In this document: one piece after another, positions 28,062 to 38,398 of the stretch | How positions within the stretch are numbered: position 1 is the first letter of the stretch | Layout of the letters: each line of letters begins with the position of its first letter | Assembly (NCBI RefSeq): GCF_004331175.1 | Contig: NZ_SJOD01000005.1 | Coordinates: forward strand, 248,001 to 312,000 | DNA length: 64,000 nt | Direction of reading: 5' to 3' | Source: Acinetobacter sp. ANC 4178 | GTDB taxonomy: Bacteria; Pseudomonadota; Gammaproteobacteria; Pseudomonadales; Moraxellaceae | Position numbers and translations under genes: made by a program | The notes under the pieces: generated by a model | Seen by the model: only the letters and a program-made list of their open reading frames with translations | Database searches by the model: none | Told to the model about the DNA's origin: nothing

Positions 28062-28760
28062 ATGCATGCCATTATTTTGGATACAGAAACTCATACCTTA
28101 AATGGTCAACCCATTGAAATTGCATATGCGCCTATTGAAGTTGAAAATGGAAAACTGACTTTAGATAAATCTAAACTATTCGACCAACTCTATAGCGTGG
28201 ATGAGCCAATCTCTTTTGCAGCTATGGCAGTGCATCATATTTTAGAATCCGACCTGATTGATCGCCCTCATTACAGCTCCTTTACCCTCCCGACGGATAC
28301 ACACTATATTATTGGTCATAATGTTGATTATGATATTCGTGCAATTGAAAAATGTGGTGTCGATACCAGTTCAATTAAAGCAATTTGTACATTGGCACTG
28401 GCGCGTCGCGTCTGGCCGGATGCTGAAGCACATAATATCTCAGCGTTAATTTATATGATCAGTAAAGGCAGTGAAAAAGCCCGAGAAATGATTAAAAAAG
28501 CACACCGTGCGGATATGGACATTATTCTGACTGCCAACATTTTAATGCACATTGTTCATCAACTAAATATTAATAGTATTGAAGAACTTTATGCCGCTTC
28601 TGAAGATGCGAGAATTCCACGAAGCATTAACTTTGGCAAACATCGCGGTACCAATATTGTAGATCTACCTGCGGACTATATCCAATGGTTACTCCGTCAA
28701 GATGAGCTTGATCCCTACCTACGTAAGGCATTAGAAAATGCGAATTTAGTCACATTATAA
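28062..28760 (+). CDS. DEDDh 3'-5' exonuclease with C-terminal DUF3820
   Basis: Protein of 232 residues combining an RNase T/Pol III epsilon-like exonuclease with a C-terminal DUF3820 motif. Metal ligands of the DEDDh family are visible as D7 and E9 (LDTET), D91 in HNVDYD and the HxxxxD pair H148/D153 in HRADMD. The C-terminal part begins at about residue 188 (INFGKHRGTNIVDLP) and ends YIQWLLRQDELDPYLRKAL, typical of the domain formerly called a quorum-sensing-regulated virulence factor. It may act on RNA or DNA 3' ends. It lies divergent from the lipase gene with 230 bases between. Confidence 0.88.
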   Translation: MHAIILDTETHTLNGQPIEIAYAPIEVENGKLTLDKSKLFDQLYSVDEPISFAAMAVHHILESDLIDRPHYSSFTLPTDTHYIIGHNVDYDIRAIEKCGVDTSSIKAICTLALARRVWPDAEAHNISALIYMISKGSEKAREMIKKAHRADMDIILTANILMHIVHQLNINSIEELYAASEDARIPRSINFGKHRGTNIVDLPADYIQWLLRQDELDPYLRKALENANLVTL

Positions 28761-28847
28761 ATCAATGATTTGTAATTAAATTTTAACAATAGTGTAATTT
28801 TCACGCAGTATAGTCTGCTTAATTTATCTCATGGAATAAATTAAGAC

Positions 28848-29498
28848 ATGATTCACTATTCTAAAACACAACTAGGACATGCCGCACTAAAACAACGTAC
28901 CTTGCAATTAAATGCAAGACAGCGTCGCTTGCTGGTTCTTATCGGAACTGAAGATTTTGACGCCATGAACGAAATCTTCAAACAGCGCCTTGCCCCACCA
29001 GAACTCATTGAACAGTTGAGTGAAATGGGGCTAATTATGGCTTCCAGTATTCAGTCCTTGGCTGAGACCACCGATCAAATTCAAACTACAACACTTCATA
29101 CAGCTCAGCAAAATACGTTTACCCGTAGTCTAACTGAAAAAATGCAACAGCCTATTCAATTAGAAATTACTGAACCCAAACCACAGACTGTACAACTCAG
29201 TGAAGAGCAAATCGTTCAACCTAACTTACCTATAGAAGATGAAGTTAAATTTGAAGATTTAGTCGCTCTGGATTTTGATGATGTTAAATATTTGATGGCG
29301 CAACTACTGCAAAAATACTGTGGGCTCATGGCAAAACAACTGATTCTGCGCATTCAAGGATCAGAGGATATTCGTGCGCTCAAATTATGCCAGATGCAAT
29401 GGATTACCCAGTTACAGGAAACTCGCATCCCGCCCAAAGAACTGAATCGAATTTTGCATCAAATTAATTTTTCACTGCAACGACTTAACCCAGCGTGA
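28848..29498 (+). CDS. Hypothetical protein, Acinetobacter-type
   Basis: I do not recognise this 216-residue protein. The N-terminal third (LQLNARQRRLLVLIGTEDF, then LIEQLSEMGLI) looks like a small helical, possibly winged-helix domain. The middle (about 75-135) is Gln/Thr/Pro-rich and likely disordered. The C-terminal part (about 140-216) is again helical. There is no signal peptide or membrane segment. It follows the exonuclease by 87 bases in the same direction and may share regulation. The opening resembles helix-rich sensor or partner modules in Acinetobacter proteins of unknown role. Confidence 0.7.
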   Translation: MIHYSKTQLGHAALKQRTLQLNARQRRLLVLIGTEDFDAMNEIFKQRLAPPELIEQLSEMGLIMASSIQSLAETTDQIQTTTLHTAQQNTFTRSLTEKMQQPIQLEITEPKPQTVQLSEEQIVQPNLPIEDEVKFEDLVALDFDDVKYLMAQLLQKYCGLMAKQLILRIQGSEDIRALKLCQMQWITQLQETRIPPKELNRILHQINFSLQRLNPA

Positions 29499-29711
29499 AA
29501 TTCTAAGACGTATTTTGTTTTAGGCTATTATAAATAGTGTTTTACTTATGAATAAACGAATTGAAAAATTATCTGATAAATCAACAAATTGGTGCCAAAC
29601 AATCAGTTGATATGTCCAATATTTGGATTATTTGTAGGTTATTTCCCTACCTAAGTCATATAGTTTTAAACCTAAATTTCGATGAAATAGAGCTATTTAG
29701 GTTCTAAAATA

Positions 29712-30056
29712 ATGCCACACATTTTAGTTTTTCATCCAGATGAGCATCCTGCACATCTTAAAAAAGTTGGCAATTGGGTTATTACCTTTCCAGCTGATTC
29801 AGCTCTGGAATGCACTTCACAACTGATTATTCGCAGTGTTGTTCCACCACAAATGAACAGACAGTGGCAACTGCAAAGTTTAGAGATTCAACAAACTGAA
29901 GTAATGCAACATTGGGAAATCATTTCGATCAGTTATTTTGATGGAACACATTTAAAAGAATTGCATTCTGAACAATTCCATACGGATGTAGTTACAATGA
30001 TGAATAGTCTGATTTTAGAACTGAAAAAATATGATGTGGACGTTGAGTTAGAATAA
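29712..30056 (+). CDS. Hypothetical protein
   Basis: Soluble protein of 114 residues with no motif I recognise. Alternating hydrophobic stretches (HILVFHPD, NWVITFP, QLIIRSVVP, WEIISISYFDG) suggest a mainly beta fold, with a helical acidic C-terminus (TMMNSLILELKKYDVDVELE). It is rightward, 213 bases after the previous unknown gene and closed by a good terminator. Codon use is like the neighbours. The ATG has no strong ribosome-binding site (GGTTC only), so the evidence is reading-frame length, composition and context. Confidence 0.6.
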   Translation: MPHILVFHPDEHPAHLKKVGNWVITFPADSALECTSQLIIRSVVPPQMNRQWQLQSLEIQQTEVMQHWEIISISYFDGTHLKELHSEQFHTDVVTMMNSLILELKKYDVDVELE

Positions 30057-30126
30057 AATTAAAGATTGATGCCTGTTATAAGTTATGCAATACATGCTGT
30101 TGTAAAATATAAAGCCTTAAAACAGC

Positions 30127-30155
30127 AAGAACTCGCATTTCTGCGAGTTCTTTTA
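30127..30155 (+). terminator. Terminator after hypothetical gene
   Basis: Eleven-base stem AAGAACTCGCA/TGCGAGTTCTT with loop TTTC, followed by T residues, about 70 bases past the stop at 30056. Confidence 0.8.
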
Positions 30156-30156
30156 T

Positions 30157-31139
30157 GTTGGATGGCTAGTGCTGATTTTTTATTTGAACTTAACGTTGCA
30201 AATTCAATTAGCTGTCAATGATCCGTCCAACTACTTCGTAGCTCTTTGTGTTGCTAGCTACTGTAGTTTCACTATAAGTCTATGCCATTTATTTGACAAG
30301 TCACTGTGACATTAAGCTACAAGGAGCATATTAAAAACATATTGAATAATTATTAATCAAGTGATTTCATTGTCTGCACTTGAGGCATTTGGTGTCAAAA
30401 CTGTATTCGCAGCATTCACCAGATGACTTAAGTCTTTAAATTGTTTTGATTTTTATTTAATTCACTACCAAAAATTACCATTCACATTCAATTTTTAATT
30501 AATATCATGTACTAGTACCCCGCCAAAATTAAAATAAAAAATATGTGAGCTGAACTTTTTATTCAGTTATTTATCTCTTTTTATTTCAAATAACTACAAC
30601 TCAAGCGACCAAAAGTACATTTCGCATCATCTTTTACACTTTATTCATATTCATGCTTATATTTATAAAAGTTTTTTATTTATTACAATAAGATCAAATT
30701 ATATAAAGTATAAAATACTCAATTTACTCACTTTTACCTATTGTTTACTAAATGATACATTTTTAAAACAATTCATCATACTTTACCACCCATTAATAAA
30801 TAATTAAATATTTAATATCAAGTATTTAATATAAAATTAATGGAACAAAAATCCGCAATAAATTTAGAACCCTAAAATTTAATCAATTTAAAACATATAA
30901 TCAAATAAAGCATTTAAAATCATAAATTTAAAAATTACAGGTCTTCAAAAGCCATCCATTTAAAATAAATAGTAGAATAAAAATAAACAATTAATCAAAA
31001 CCCATATGAACCACAATCAAAAAATGTAACTGGAAATTCATTTGCGGAAATCTTATTCACAGCGTATTTTTAAAAAACTCGAAAAATAAATAGATTTTAA
31101 CGAAGTATATTGACCCAATAATAAAGTGAGACTATCCAC
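30157..31139. other. Long non-coding region, with possible gene relic
   Basis: Almost 1 kb without a gene. The left third (30160-30450) has a higher GC content. On the minus strand at about 30363-30446 it can encode a short piece, FKDLSHLVNAANTVLTPNAS, that looks protein-like but is bounded by stops, perhaps the tail of a lost gene. From about 30450 to 31130 the sequence is extremely AT-rich with no hairpin or repeat I could identify. It probably contains the promoter of the aspartate transporter operon. Confidence 0.45.
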
Positions 31140-32825
31140 ATGATTGAATGGTTACAAACTGAATTAAAGCATAGTCCTGAAATACTGTTGTTTTTATCCC
31201 TTGCTATTGGTTTTTGGATTGGTCAGTTTCAATTTGGAAAATTCCAATTTGGAGGTGTGGCTGGTTCTTTACTCGTCGCTGTTGTATTAAGTTTAATTGG
31301 TGTACCCGTTGATAATGGCGTAAAAGCGATTCTATTCGCACTATTTATTTATGCCGTGGGTTTTGAAAGTGGACCTCAATTTTTTAAATCACTGGGACCA
31401 CAATCCTTAAAAGAAATTTTACTTGCAGTATTTATGGCCATTAGTGGACTGATTACTGTTTTGCTGATGGCAAAGATTTTTAATTTAGATAAAGGCTTAG
31501 CCGCAGGTTTAGCTGCAGGCGGTATGACTCAATCTGCAATTATTGGTACGGCTGGTGATGCCCTGTCTCGACTAGACTTACCTCTTGCAGAAATCCAGAA
31601 ACTTCAAGCCAATGTCGCGATTGGCTATGCCGTGACCTATATTTTTGGCTCACTGGGCGCAATTATTATCTGTGTGAATATCTTGCCAAAATTTATGGGG
31701 CAAGAAATTCACGATGCTGCTTTAAAAGCAGAAGCCGAGCGTCTAAAAGGTGCTTTTGAACTCGCACCTGGTCAAGAACTTGCAATGCCAGAAATTGTGG
31801 GGCGAATTTATAAAGTTAAACAAGGTGTAGGACAAACTGTTGCTGAAATTGAAGCCAAAGCGCCAAGTACCACAATTGAACGGCTAAAACGAAAAGATGA
31901 GCTGCTTGATGTTAGCCCCGAAATTACACTTCAAACTGATGATGTGGTCCTAATAGTTGGTCGTCGTGCCAGTGTCGTTTCTATAGCAGATCATATTGGT
32001 AGCGAACTCCAGTCCTCTTCAGGAATGGAGATGGTCATGGAAACAACAGACGTCATTCTTAGAAATTCTAAATATATTGACCGTACGCTCGGAGATGTCA
32101 AAGCCAACACCCCTGCCTATCTCAAACACGGCATTTATATTCTTGGCATTAAGCGCAACGAAGAAACCCAAACTTTAAGTGATGACACAATTCTTCGACA
32201 AGGTGATGTTATTACGGTTTACGGGACTAAAAGCGATTTAGAACGTTTAATCAAAGAAGCAGGTAAAGCATTACCTGAAAGCCTTAAAACAGACTGGATT
32301 TTTCATGGTGCAGGTTTAGTCGTTGGCTTACTGATCGGCTTATTTGTGGTTCGAGTTGGCGATATTCCTCTGACGCTTGGTGCAGGTGGTGGCGCGCTCT
32401 TGTCTGGTTTGTTATTTGGATGGCTCCGTAGTCGTAATAAAGTTCACGGCAATATGCCTTTAGCAGCATCACAATTGCTGAAAGATTTAGGCCTAGCAGG
32501 CTTTGTTGCCGCAGTCGGTTTACAGTCTGGCTTACAAGCCATTCAAACCATTAAAGAAAGCGGTCTTTCTTTATTTATGATTGGTGTCGTTGTTACCCTT
32601 GTACCGTTAATACTCTCTATGTTCTTTGCACGCTATGTGCTTCGTTATGACAATGTGGCAGTCATGGCAGGTGCTCTTTCAGGTGCGCGTAGTGCCAATC
32701 CTGCATTCGGTGGAATACTTGATAAAGCAGGCAACTCTATTCCAACCGTACCATTTGCCATTACCTATGCACTAGCGAATGTATTTTTAACCTTACTCGG
32801 GCCACTCATTGTAGGTTTGGCTTAA
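31140..32825 (+). CDS. aspT: Aspartate:alanine antiporter (AAEx family)
   Basis: Membrane antiporter of 561 residues of the AAEx family. It exchanges external aspartate for internal alanine made by the decarboxylase encoded next to it. Hydrophobic segments lie in the first 190 and last 180 residues. Between them, at about 205-375, lie two TrkA-C (RCK_C) domains (segments VGRIYKVKQGVGQTV and DVILRNSKYIDRTLGDV). The repeated family motifs GLAAGGMTQSAIIGTAGDAL and GALSGARSANPAFGG are present in the two membrane halves. It precedes aspD by 54 bases in an evident operon. The ribosome-binding site is weak. Confidence 0.92.
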   Translation: MIEWLQTELKHSPEILLFLSLAIGFWIGQFQFGKFQFGGVAGSLLVAVVLSLIGVPVDNGVKAILFALFIYAVGFESGPQFFKSLGPQSLKEILLAVFMAISGLITVLLMAKIFNLDKGLAAGLAAGGMTQSAIIGTAGDALSRLDLPLAEIQKLQANVAIGYAVTYIFGSLGAIIICVNILPKFMGQEIHDAALKAEAERLKGAFELAPGQELAMPEIVGRIYKVKQGVGQTVAEIEAKAPSTTIERLKRKDELLDVSPEITLQTDDVVLIVGRRASVVSIADHIGSELQSSSGMEMVMETTDVILRNSKYIDRTLGDVKANTPAYLKHGIYILGIKRNEETQTLSDDTILRQGDVITVYGTKSDLERLIKEAGKALPESLKTDWIFHGAGLVVGLLIGLFVVRVGDIPLTLGAGGGALLSGLLFGWLRSRNKVHGNMPLAASQLLKDLGLAGFVAAVGLQSGLQAIQTIKESGLSLFMIGVVVTLVPLILSMFFARYVLRYDNVAVMAGALSGARSANPAFGGILDKAGNSIPTVPFAITYALANVFLTLLGPLIVGLA

Positions 32826-32864
32826 ACAATTTTTTATATCTAAAACGTTTACACTTCACGATAA

Positions 32865-34484
<1,620 letters not shown>

Positions 34485-34510
34485 TTTTACACTTTCCTTT
34501 GATACATAAA

Positions 34511-34547
34511 AAATAGGCTTAATCATTTATGATTAAGCCTATTTTTT
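34511..34547 (+). terminator. aspT-aspD terminator
   Basis: Sixteen-base near-perfect stem centred on GGCTTAATCAT/ATGATTAAGCC with a two-base centre and a six-T tail, 27 bases after the aspD stop. Confidence 0.85.
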
Positions 34548-34549
34548 AA

Positions 34550-34720
34550 ATCCAGCAAACTTTTAAGTCTGCGAAATGAGTTATCTCACAACATCTATTA
34601 TGTGCCTAAAAGGAATTCCAAAACTACGGTACATCACCGAAATAGCAAAAGGCAGATGATGGAATTTAGCTCAAGGGGCTGAAATAGCTAAGTGTAAGAT
34701 TTGAAAATACGGACTGGAAG
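34550..34720 (+). ncRNA. Candidate small RNA between two terminators
   Basis: The aspD terminator ends near 34547, yet a second rightward terminator occurs at 34721-34747 with no gene between. The interval contains a short hairpin-like segment (TTTAGC ... GCTGAA near 34664-34685). No clear promoter was found, so an independent transcript is only a possibility. Confidence 0.25.
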
Positions 34721-34747
34721 ACCTCGCAAAATTTAGCGGGGTTTTTT
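34721..34747 (+). terminator. Orphan terminator
   Basis: Stem CCTCGC/GCGGGG (one G-T pair) with an eight-base loop and six T. It faces right and follows no gene except the already terminated aspD. Confidence 0.65.
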
Positions 34748-34808
34748 ATTGCTACTTTTACGCCACTACGCCAAAGTAGTATTAAATTATCGATTTTATA
34801 ATGATATA

Positions 34809-34885
34809 TGGTGCGCTCAGCGGGAATCGAACCCACGACCCCAAGCTTCGGAAACTTGTACTCTATCCAACTGAGCTATGAGCGC
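34809..34885 (-). tRNA. tRNA-Arg (anticodon CCG)
   Basis: Read leftwards, the 77-base sequence folds as a cloverleaf. The acceptor stem is GCGCTCA/TGAGCGC, the D arm contains AGCTCAGTTGGATAGAG, and the anticodon stem CAAGT/GCTTG closes the loop TTCCGAA, giving anticodon CCG. The T arm has GGGTTCGATTCCC, the discriminator is A, and CCA is encoded. It should read the CGG arginine codon. Confidence 0.95.
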
Positions 34886-35063
34886 GCGTGCACATGATAG
34901 CAAAAAAATAAAGAAGTGAAAGCAACTATATATAAATCATTCATTTTTATGCTTAGAGTTTAATCAATGTTCTAAGCATGCAACGCAGTATTCCCTGTAA
35001 TTTACTTGGTTTATTCATCAAGATCGCTCACAATAGTCACACTCTATATGCTGTGAGAACTTC

Positions 35064-35999
35064 ATGACCGATGCATTACTGATCAGAGATTTGTCCAAAA
35101 CTTATCGTAATGGCTTTCAAGCCCTTAAAGGAATTAATTTAACCGTACCAGAAGGTGAGTTTTATGCACTTCTTGGACCGAACGGTGCTGGCAAATCGAC
35201 GACCATCGGTATCATTAGTTCTTTAACCAAAAAGACCGCGGGCACTGTCGAAATTTTTGGTCATAATCTTGATACGCACCCATCACATGCCAAACAATGC
35301 CTAGGTGTTGTGCCACAAGAATTTAACTTTGGTCAGTTTGAAAAAACCTTCGATATTTTGGTGACTCAAGCAGGCTATTACGGTATTCCTCGTAAAATTG
35401 CTGAGCAACGTGCCGAACATTATTTAGAAAAATTAGGGCTTTGGGAAAAACGTAATACCCAAGGTCGAATGTTGTCAGGTGGTATGAAACGCCGACTGAT
35501 GATTGCTCGTGCCATGATGCATGAACCAAAACTTTTGATTTTGGATGAACCTACTGCGGGTGTCGATATTGAGCTACGTCGTTCAATGTGGGACTTTCTG
35601 ACTGAAATGAATGAAAATGGGACGTCCATCATTTTAACGACACACTATTTAGAAGAAGCTGAAATGTTGTGTCGTCGCATTGCGATTATTGACCGTGGCG
35701 TGATTAAAGAAGACACCACAATGAAAGCCTTCCTTAATCAATTACACGAAGAATCCTTTATTTTTGACTTGGCTGAGCCAATTCAACCCCTACATCTTGA
35801 TATTATTGGGGTACGCTTCAATTTAATTGATCCCGTCACCCTTGAAGTCACCATGGACAAAGCCCACACCTTAAATCAATTATTCCAGTTACTTGAAGCA
35901 CAAGGTATTCAAGTGAGTAGTATGCGAAATAAATCTAACCGCTTAGAAGAGCTGTTTGTCAGACTTGTGGAGAAAAATTTGGAAGGAGCGACACCATGA
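35064..35999 (+). CDS. ABC-2 exporter ATP-binding protein (YadG-like)
   Basis: ATPase subunit of 311 residues. Walker A is GPNGAGKST, the Q-loop is VPQE, the signature is LSGGMKRRL, Walker B is LLILDEPTAG with D-loop GVDIELRR, and the switch His lies in TTHYLEEAE. The C-terminal 90 residues form the extension common in DrrA/YadG-like ATPases. It overlaps the permease gene by four bases (ATGA), so the pair is translationally coupled. The size and order match E. coli YadG-YadH. The substrate is unknown. Confidence 0.92.
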   Translation: MTDALLIRDLSKTYRNGFQALKGINLTVPEGEFYALLGPNGAGKSTTIGIISSLTKKTAGTVEIFGHNLDTHPSHAKQCLGVVPQEFNFGQFEKTFDILVTQAGYYGIPRKIAEQRAEHYLEKLGLWEKRNTQGRMLSGGMKRRLMIARAMMHEPKLLILDEPTAGVDIELRRSMWDFLTEMNENGTSIILTTHYLEEAEMLCRRIAIIDRGVIKEDTTMKAFLNQLHEESFIFDLAEPIQPLHLDIIGVRFNLIDPVTLEVTMDKAHTLNQLFQLLEAQGIQVSSMRNKSNRLEELFVRLVEKNLEGATP

Positions 36000-36769
36000 A
36001 CATGACTCAAATGCGTGTTGCCCTTTTCACATTAGTGCATAAAGAAGTTCGCCGCTTTATGCGAATTTGGCCGCAAACCCTATTACCACCAGCCATTACC
36101 ATGAGTCTATATTTTGTGATTTTTGGTAATTTAGTCGGTTCACGGATTGGTTCAATGGGCGGCTTTAGCTATATGCAATTTATTGTACCCGGCTTAATTA
36201 TGATGGCGGTGATTACCAATAGCTATGCCAACGTTTCTTCTAGTTTCTTCAGTGCCAAATTCCAAAAAAGTATTGAAGAATTGATTATGAGTCCAGTCCC
36301 TTTACATTTAGTCCTTTGGGGTTATGTGTTGGGCGGATTATGTCGCGGAGTATTGGTGGGTATTATTGTCACCGCCATGAGCTTATTTTTTACTGACTTA
36401 TATATTACCAACTGGTTTGTGACTATCTATACAGTGATTGTGACCTCATTACTCTTTTCACTCGGCGGCTTTATTAACGCTGTTTATGCCAAATCTTTTG
36501 ACGATATTTCCATTATTCCAACTTTTGTACTCACCCCTTTAACTTATTTAGGCGGTGTGTTTTATGCCATCAGTGCACTTAGCCCATTTTGGCAGAATCT
36601 TTCTTTAATTAACCCTATTGTATATATGGTCAACGCTTTCCGTTTCGGAATTCTAGGTCATAGTGATGTGAACGTTTCTATTTCACTCACCGTAGTGACT
36701 TTATGTTGCGCTGTCCTTTATGGTATAGCGTATTATTTACTTTCTCGTGGCTCAGGAATGCGTGAATAA
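35996..36769 (+). CDS. ABC-2 type permease (YadH-like)
   Basis: Membrane protein of 257 residues with six predicted transmembrane helices and the ABC-2 signature region around LTPLTYLGGVFYAISALSPFWQNLSLINPIVYMVNAFR. It pairs with the preceding ATPase to form an exporter. Its ATG lies within the end of that gene. A second ATG at 36002 is possible. The stop TAA shares its last base with the queF start (TAATG), so all three genes form one tight operon. Confidence 0.92.
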   Translation: MNMTQMRVALFTLVHKEVRRFMRIWPQTLLPPAITMSLYFVIFGNLVGSRIGSMGGFSYMQFIVPGLIMMAVITNSYANVSSSFFSAKFQKSIEELIMSPVPLHLVLWGYVLGGLCRGVLVGIIVTAMSLFFTDLYITNWFVTIYTVIVTSLLFSLGGFINAVYAKSFDDISIIPTFVLTPLTYLGGVFYAISALSPFWQNLSLINPIVYMVNAFRFGILGHSDVNVSISLTVVTLCCAVLYGIAYYLLSRGSGMRE

Positions 36770-37584
36770 TGAGTGTAGAACATTCTTTACTCGGTAAAGA
36801 CACCCAATATCCATCAACATATCAACCAGATATTCTTTTTCCGATTGCTCGTGCACAATCACGTTCAAGCTATGCCCATATTGAAGGCATTCAACAGGGC
36901 AAAGACTGGTGGCATGTGTTTGAAATCTCTTGGCTCAATGCGCAAGGTATTCCACAAGTTGCGATTGGTCGCTTAACGCTGCCAGCATCTTCACCCAATT
37001 TAATTGAGTCCAAATCACTCAAACTTTATTTTAATAGTCTTAACTTTACCCAATTCGACTCTGAAGCCACATTTATAGCTACTGTAGAAAAAGATTTATC
37101 TGCGGCAGCAGGTGCTACAGTAACAATTCAATTGTTCCAAGTGGATGATTTAGCCATTCATCAGCCCGAAGGCATCTGTATTGATGACTTCGTCCCTGAA
37201 CGTTTGGAAAATCAACCCGATGCTTCCCTGCTCAGTTTCGATGGTGAAAATACAGACAATCTAGAAGTACAACTCTATTCACATTTACTGCGCAGTAACT
37301 GCCCTGTGACAGGTCAACCCGATTGGGGTACGGTATTTATCCGTTATCAGGGTAAAAAGCCTTGTTATCGTTCACTTTTAGCCTATATTATCTCTTACCG
37401 CCAGCATAATGGTTTCCATGAGCAATGTGTTGAACAGATGTTTGCCGATATCTGGCAAAATCTACAGCCTGAAAAGCTTATGGTTTATGCAGCTTATACC
37501 CGCCGAGGTGGTTTAGACATCAACCCTTGTCGAGTATCGGATTTAACATGGATGCCTCGCCCAATTCGCTTGGCGCGACAATAA
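36769..37584 (+). CDS. queF: NADPH-dependent 7-cyano-7-deazaguanine reductase
   Basis: Long-form (bimodular) QueF of 271 residues, reducing preQ0 to preQ1 in queuosine biosynthesis. The QueF motif ESKSLKLYFNSL starts at E80. The covalent nucleophile is C178 in SNCPVTG, with D185 as proton donor. FHEQC (about 216-220) supplies substrate contacts, and TRRGGLDINP lies near the C-terminus. It is translationally coupled to the preceding permease gene (TAATG overlap). The functional link between the exporter and queuosine synthesis is not obvious. No preQ1 riboswitch was seen upstream of the operon. Confidence 0.96.
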   Translation: MSVEHSLLGKDTQYPSTYQPDILFPIARAQSRSSYAHIEGIQQGKDWWHVFEISWLNAQGIPQVAIGRLTLPASSPNLIESKSLKLYFNSLNFTQFDSEATFIATVEKDLSAAAGATVTIQLFQVDDLAIHQPEGICIDDFVPERLENQPDASLLSFDGENTDNLEVQLYSHLLRSNCPVTGQPDWGTVFIRYQGKKPCYRSLLAYIISYRQHNGFHEQCVEQMFADIWQNLQPEKLMVYAAYTRRGGLDINPCRVSDLTWMPRPIRLARQ

Positions 37585-37611
37585 AATGAATAATACTGAG
37601 GTTAAATAACA

Positions 37612-38262
37612 ATGCCTTTTTTTGGTTTTGTCCCTTCTGAAACACTATTAAATAGTATTCAAACTGGCCAGCAAAAGAAAAATTCGAGTGAAGTGCTCTA
37701 CCCTTTACGTGACCAAACTGCTTTATTGATTAATGATGAAATTATTGACGCCATTTTAACGGAGTTAGTTCGTCGTTTTCCGCCGAGTGATAAACGTGAT
37801 ACTGCGGAAAAATTGGCAGGTTACATTAAATCAACTGTTGCGGTGCTCTTGAAACAACTTTTAAGTAAAGCGTCCAATGATGTGGTGAAACAATCGATTG
37901 AGTTTTCTGAAAAAAGCTTGTTCAAAGATGCACAAGGTCAATATCGCGTAGGTGAAAATTTAGATGCCAGCTTGGTGACTAATTTAAAGACCTCGTTTGC
38001 TGATATTCGTGCAGGTGGTGATACCAATAAAGCCGTTTTGGTTGAATTGTACAAACAGTTCGCAGAAGCGACTGTACGTCATTTCATGAATGATTTTAAC
38101 AAAACCCTCGATTTAGGCATGATTAAACGTAAAGCAGCGGATATTGGCTCTGCAGCGGTTATTAAAGCAGTGCATATCGCAATTGATAAAATCTTCCCTC
38201 ACTTAACCAAGGAAGAACTCACTATTTTGGCAGAGTATCACGATACTCTATTCCATCATTGA
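37612..38262 (+). CDS. Hypothetical helical protein
   Basis: I do not recognise this 216-residue protein. It is soluble, predicted almost all helical, with conserved-looking segments FPPSDKRDTAEKLAGYIKS and IKRKAADIGSAAVIKAVH. There is no signal peptide or catalytic motif that I can name. It begins 27 bases after queF and ends at a good terminator, so it is probably the fourth gene of the exporter-queF operon. The N-terminus MPFFGFVPS is hydrophobic but too short for a signal peptide. Confidence 0.7.
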   Translation: MPFFGFVPSETLLNSIQTGQQKKNSSEVLYPLRDQTALLINDEIIDAILTELVRRFPPSDKRDTAEKLAGYIKSTVAVLLKQLLSKASNDVVKQSIEFSEKSLFKDAQGQYRVGENLDASLVTNLKTSFADIRAGGDTNKAVLVELYKQFAEATVRHFMNDFNKTLDLGMIKRKAADIGSAAVIKAVHIAIDKIFPHLTKEELTILAEYHDTLFHH

Positions 38263-38282
38263 TAGAAAATTAAACTATCGGA

Positions 38283-38309
38283 AACCTAGCTTTTGCTAGG
38301 TTTTTTTAT
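38283..38309 (+). terminator. Terminator of exporter-queF operon
   Basis: Eight-base perfect stem AACCTAGC/GCTAGGTT with loop TTTT and a run of seven T, 20 bases after the stop at 38262. Confidence 0.85.
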
Positions 38310-38398
38310 TGCTAAATATTGATATACAGTCTGTACACACAGGTATAAGGTAGCAGGCGAAAAATACTGTCTAAAACTTTATTCTATCCATATCTTCC

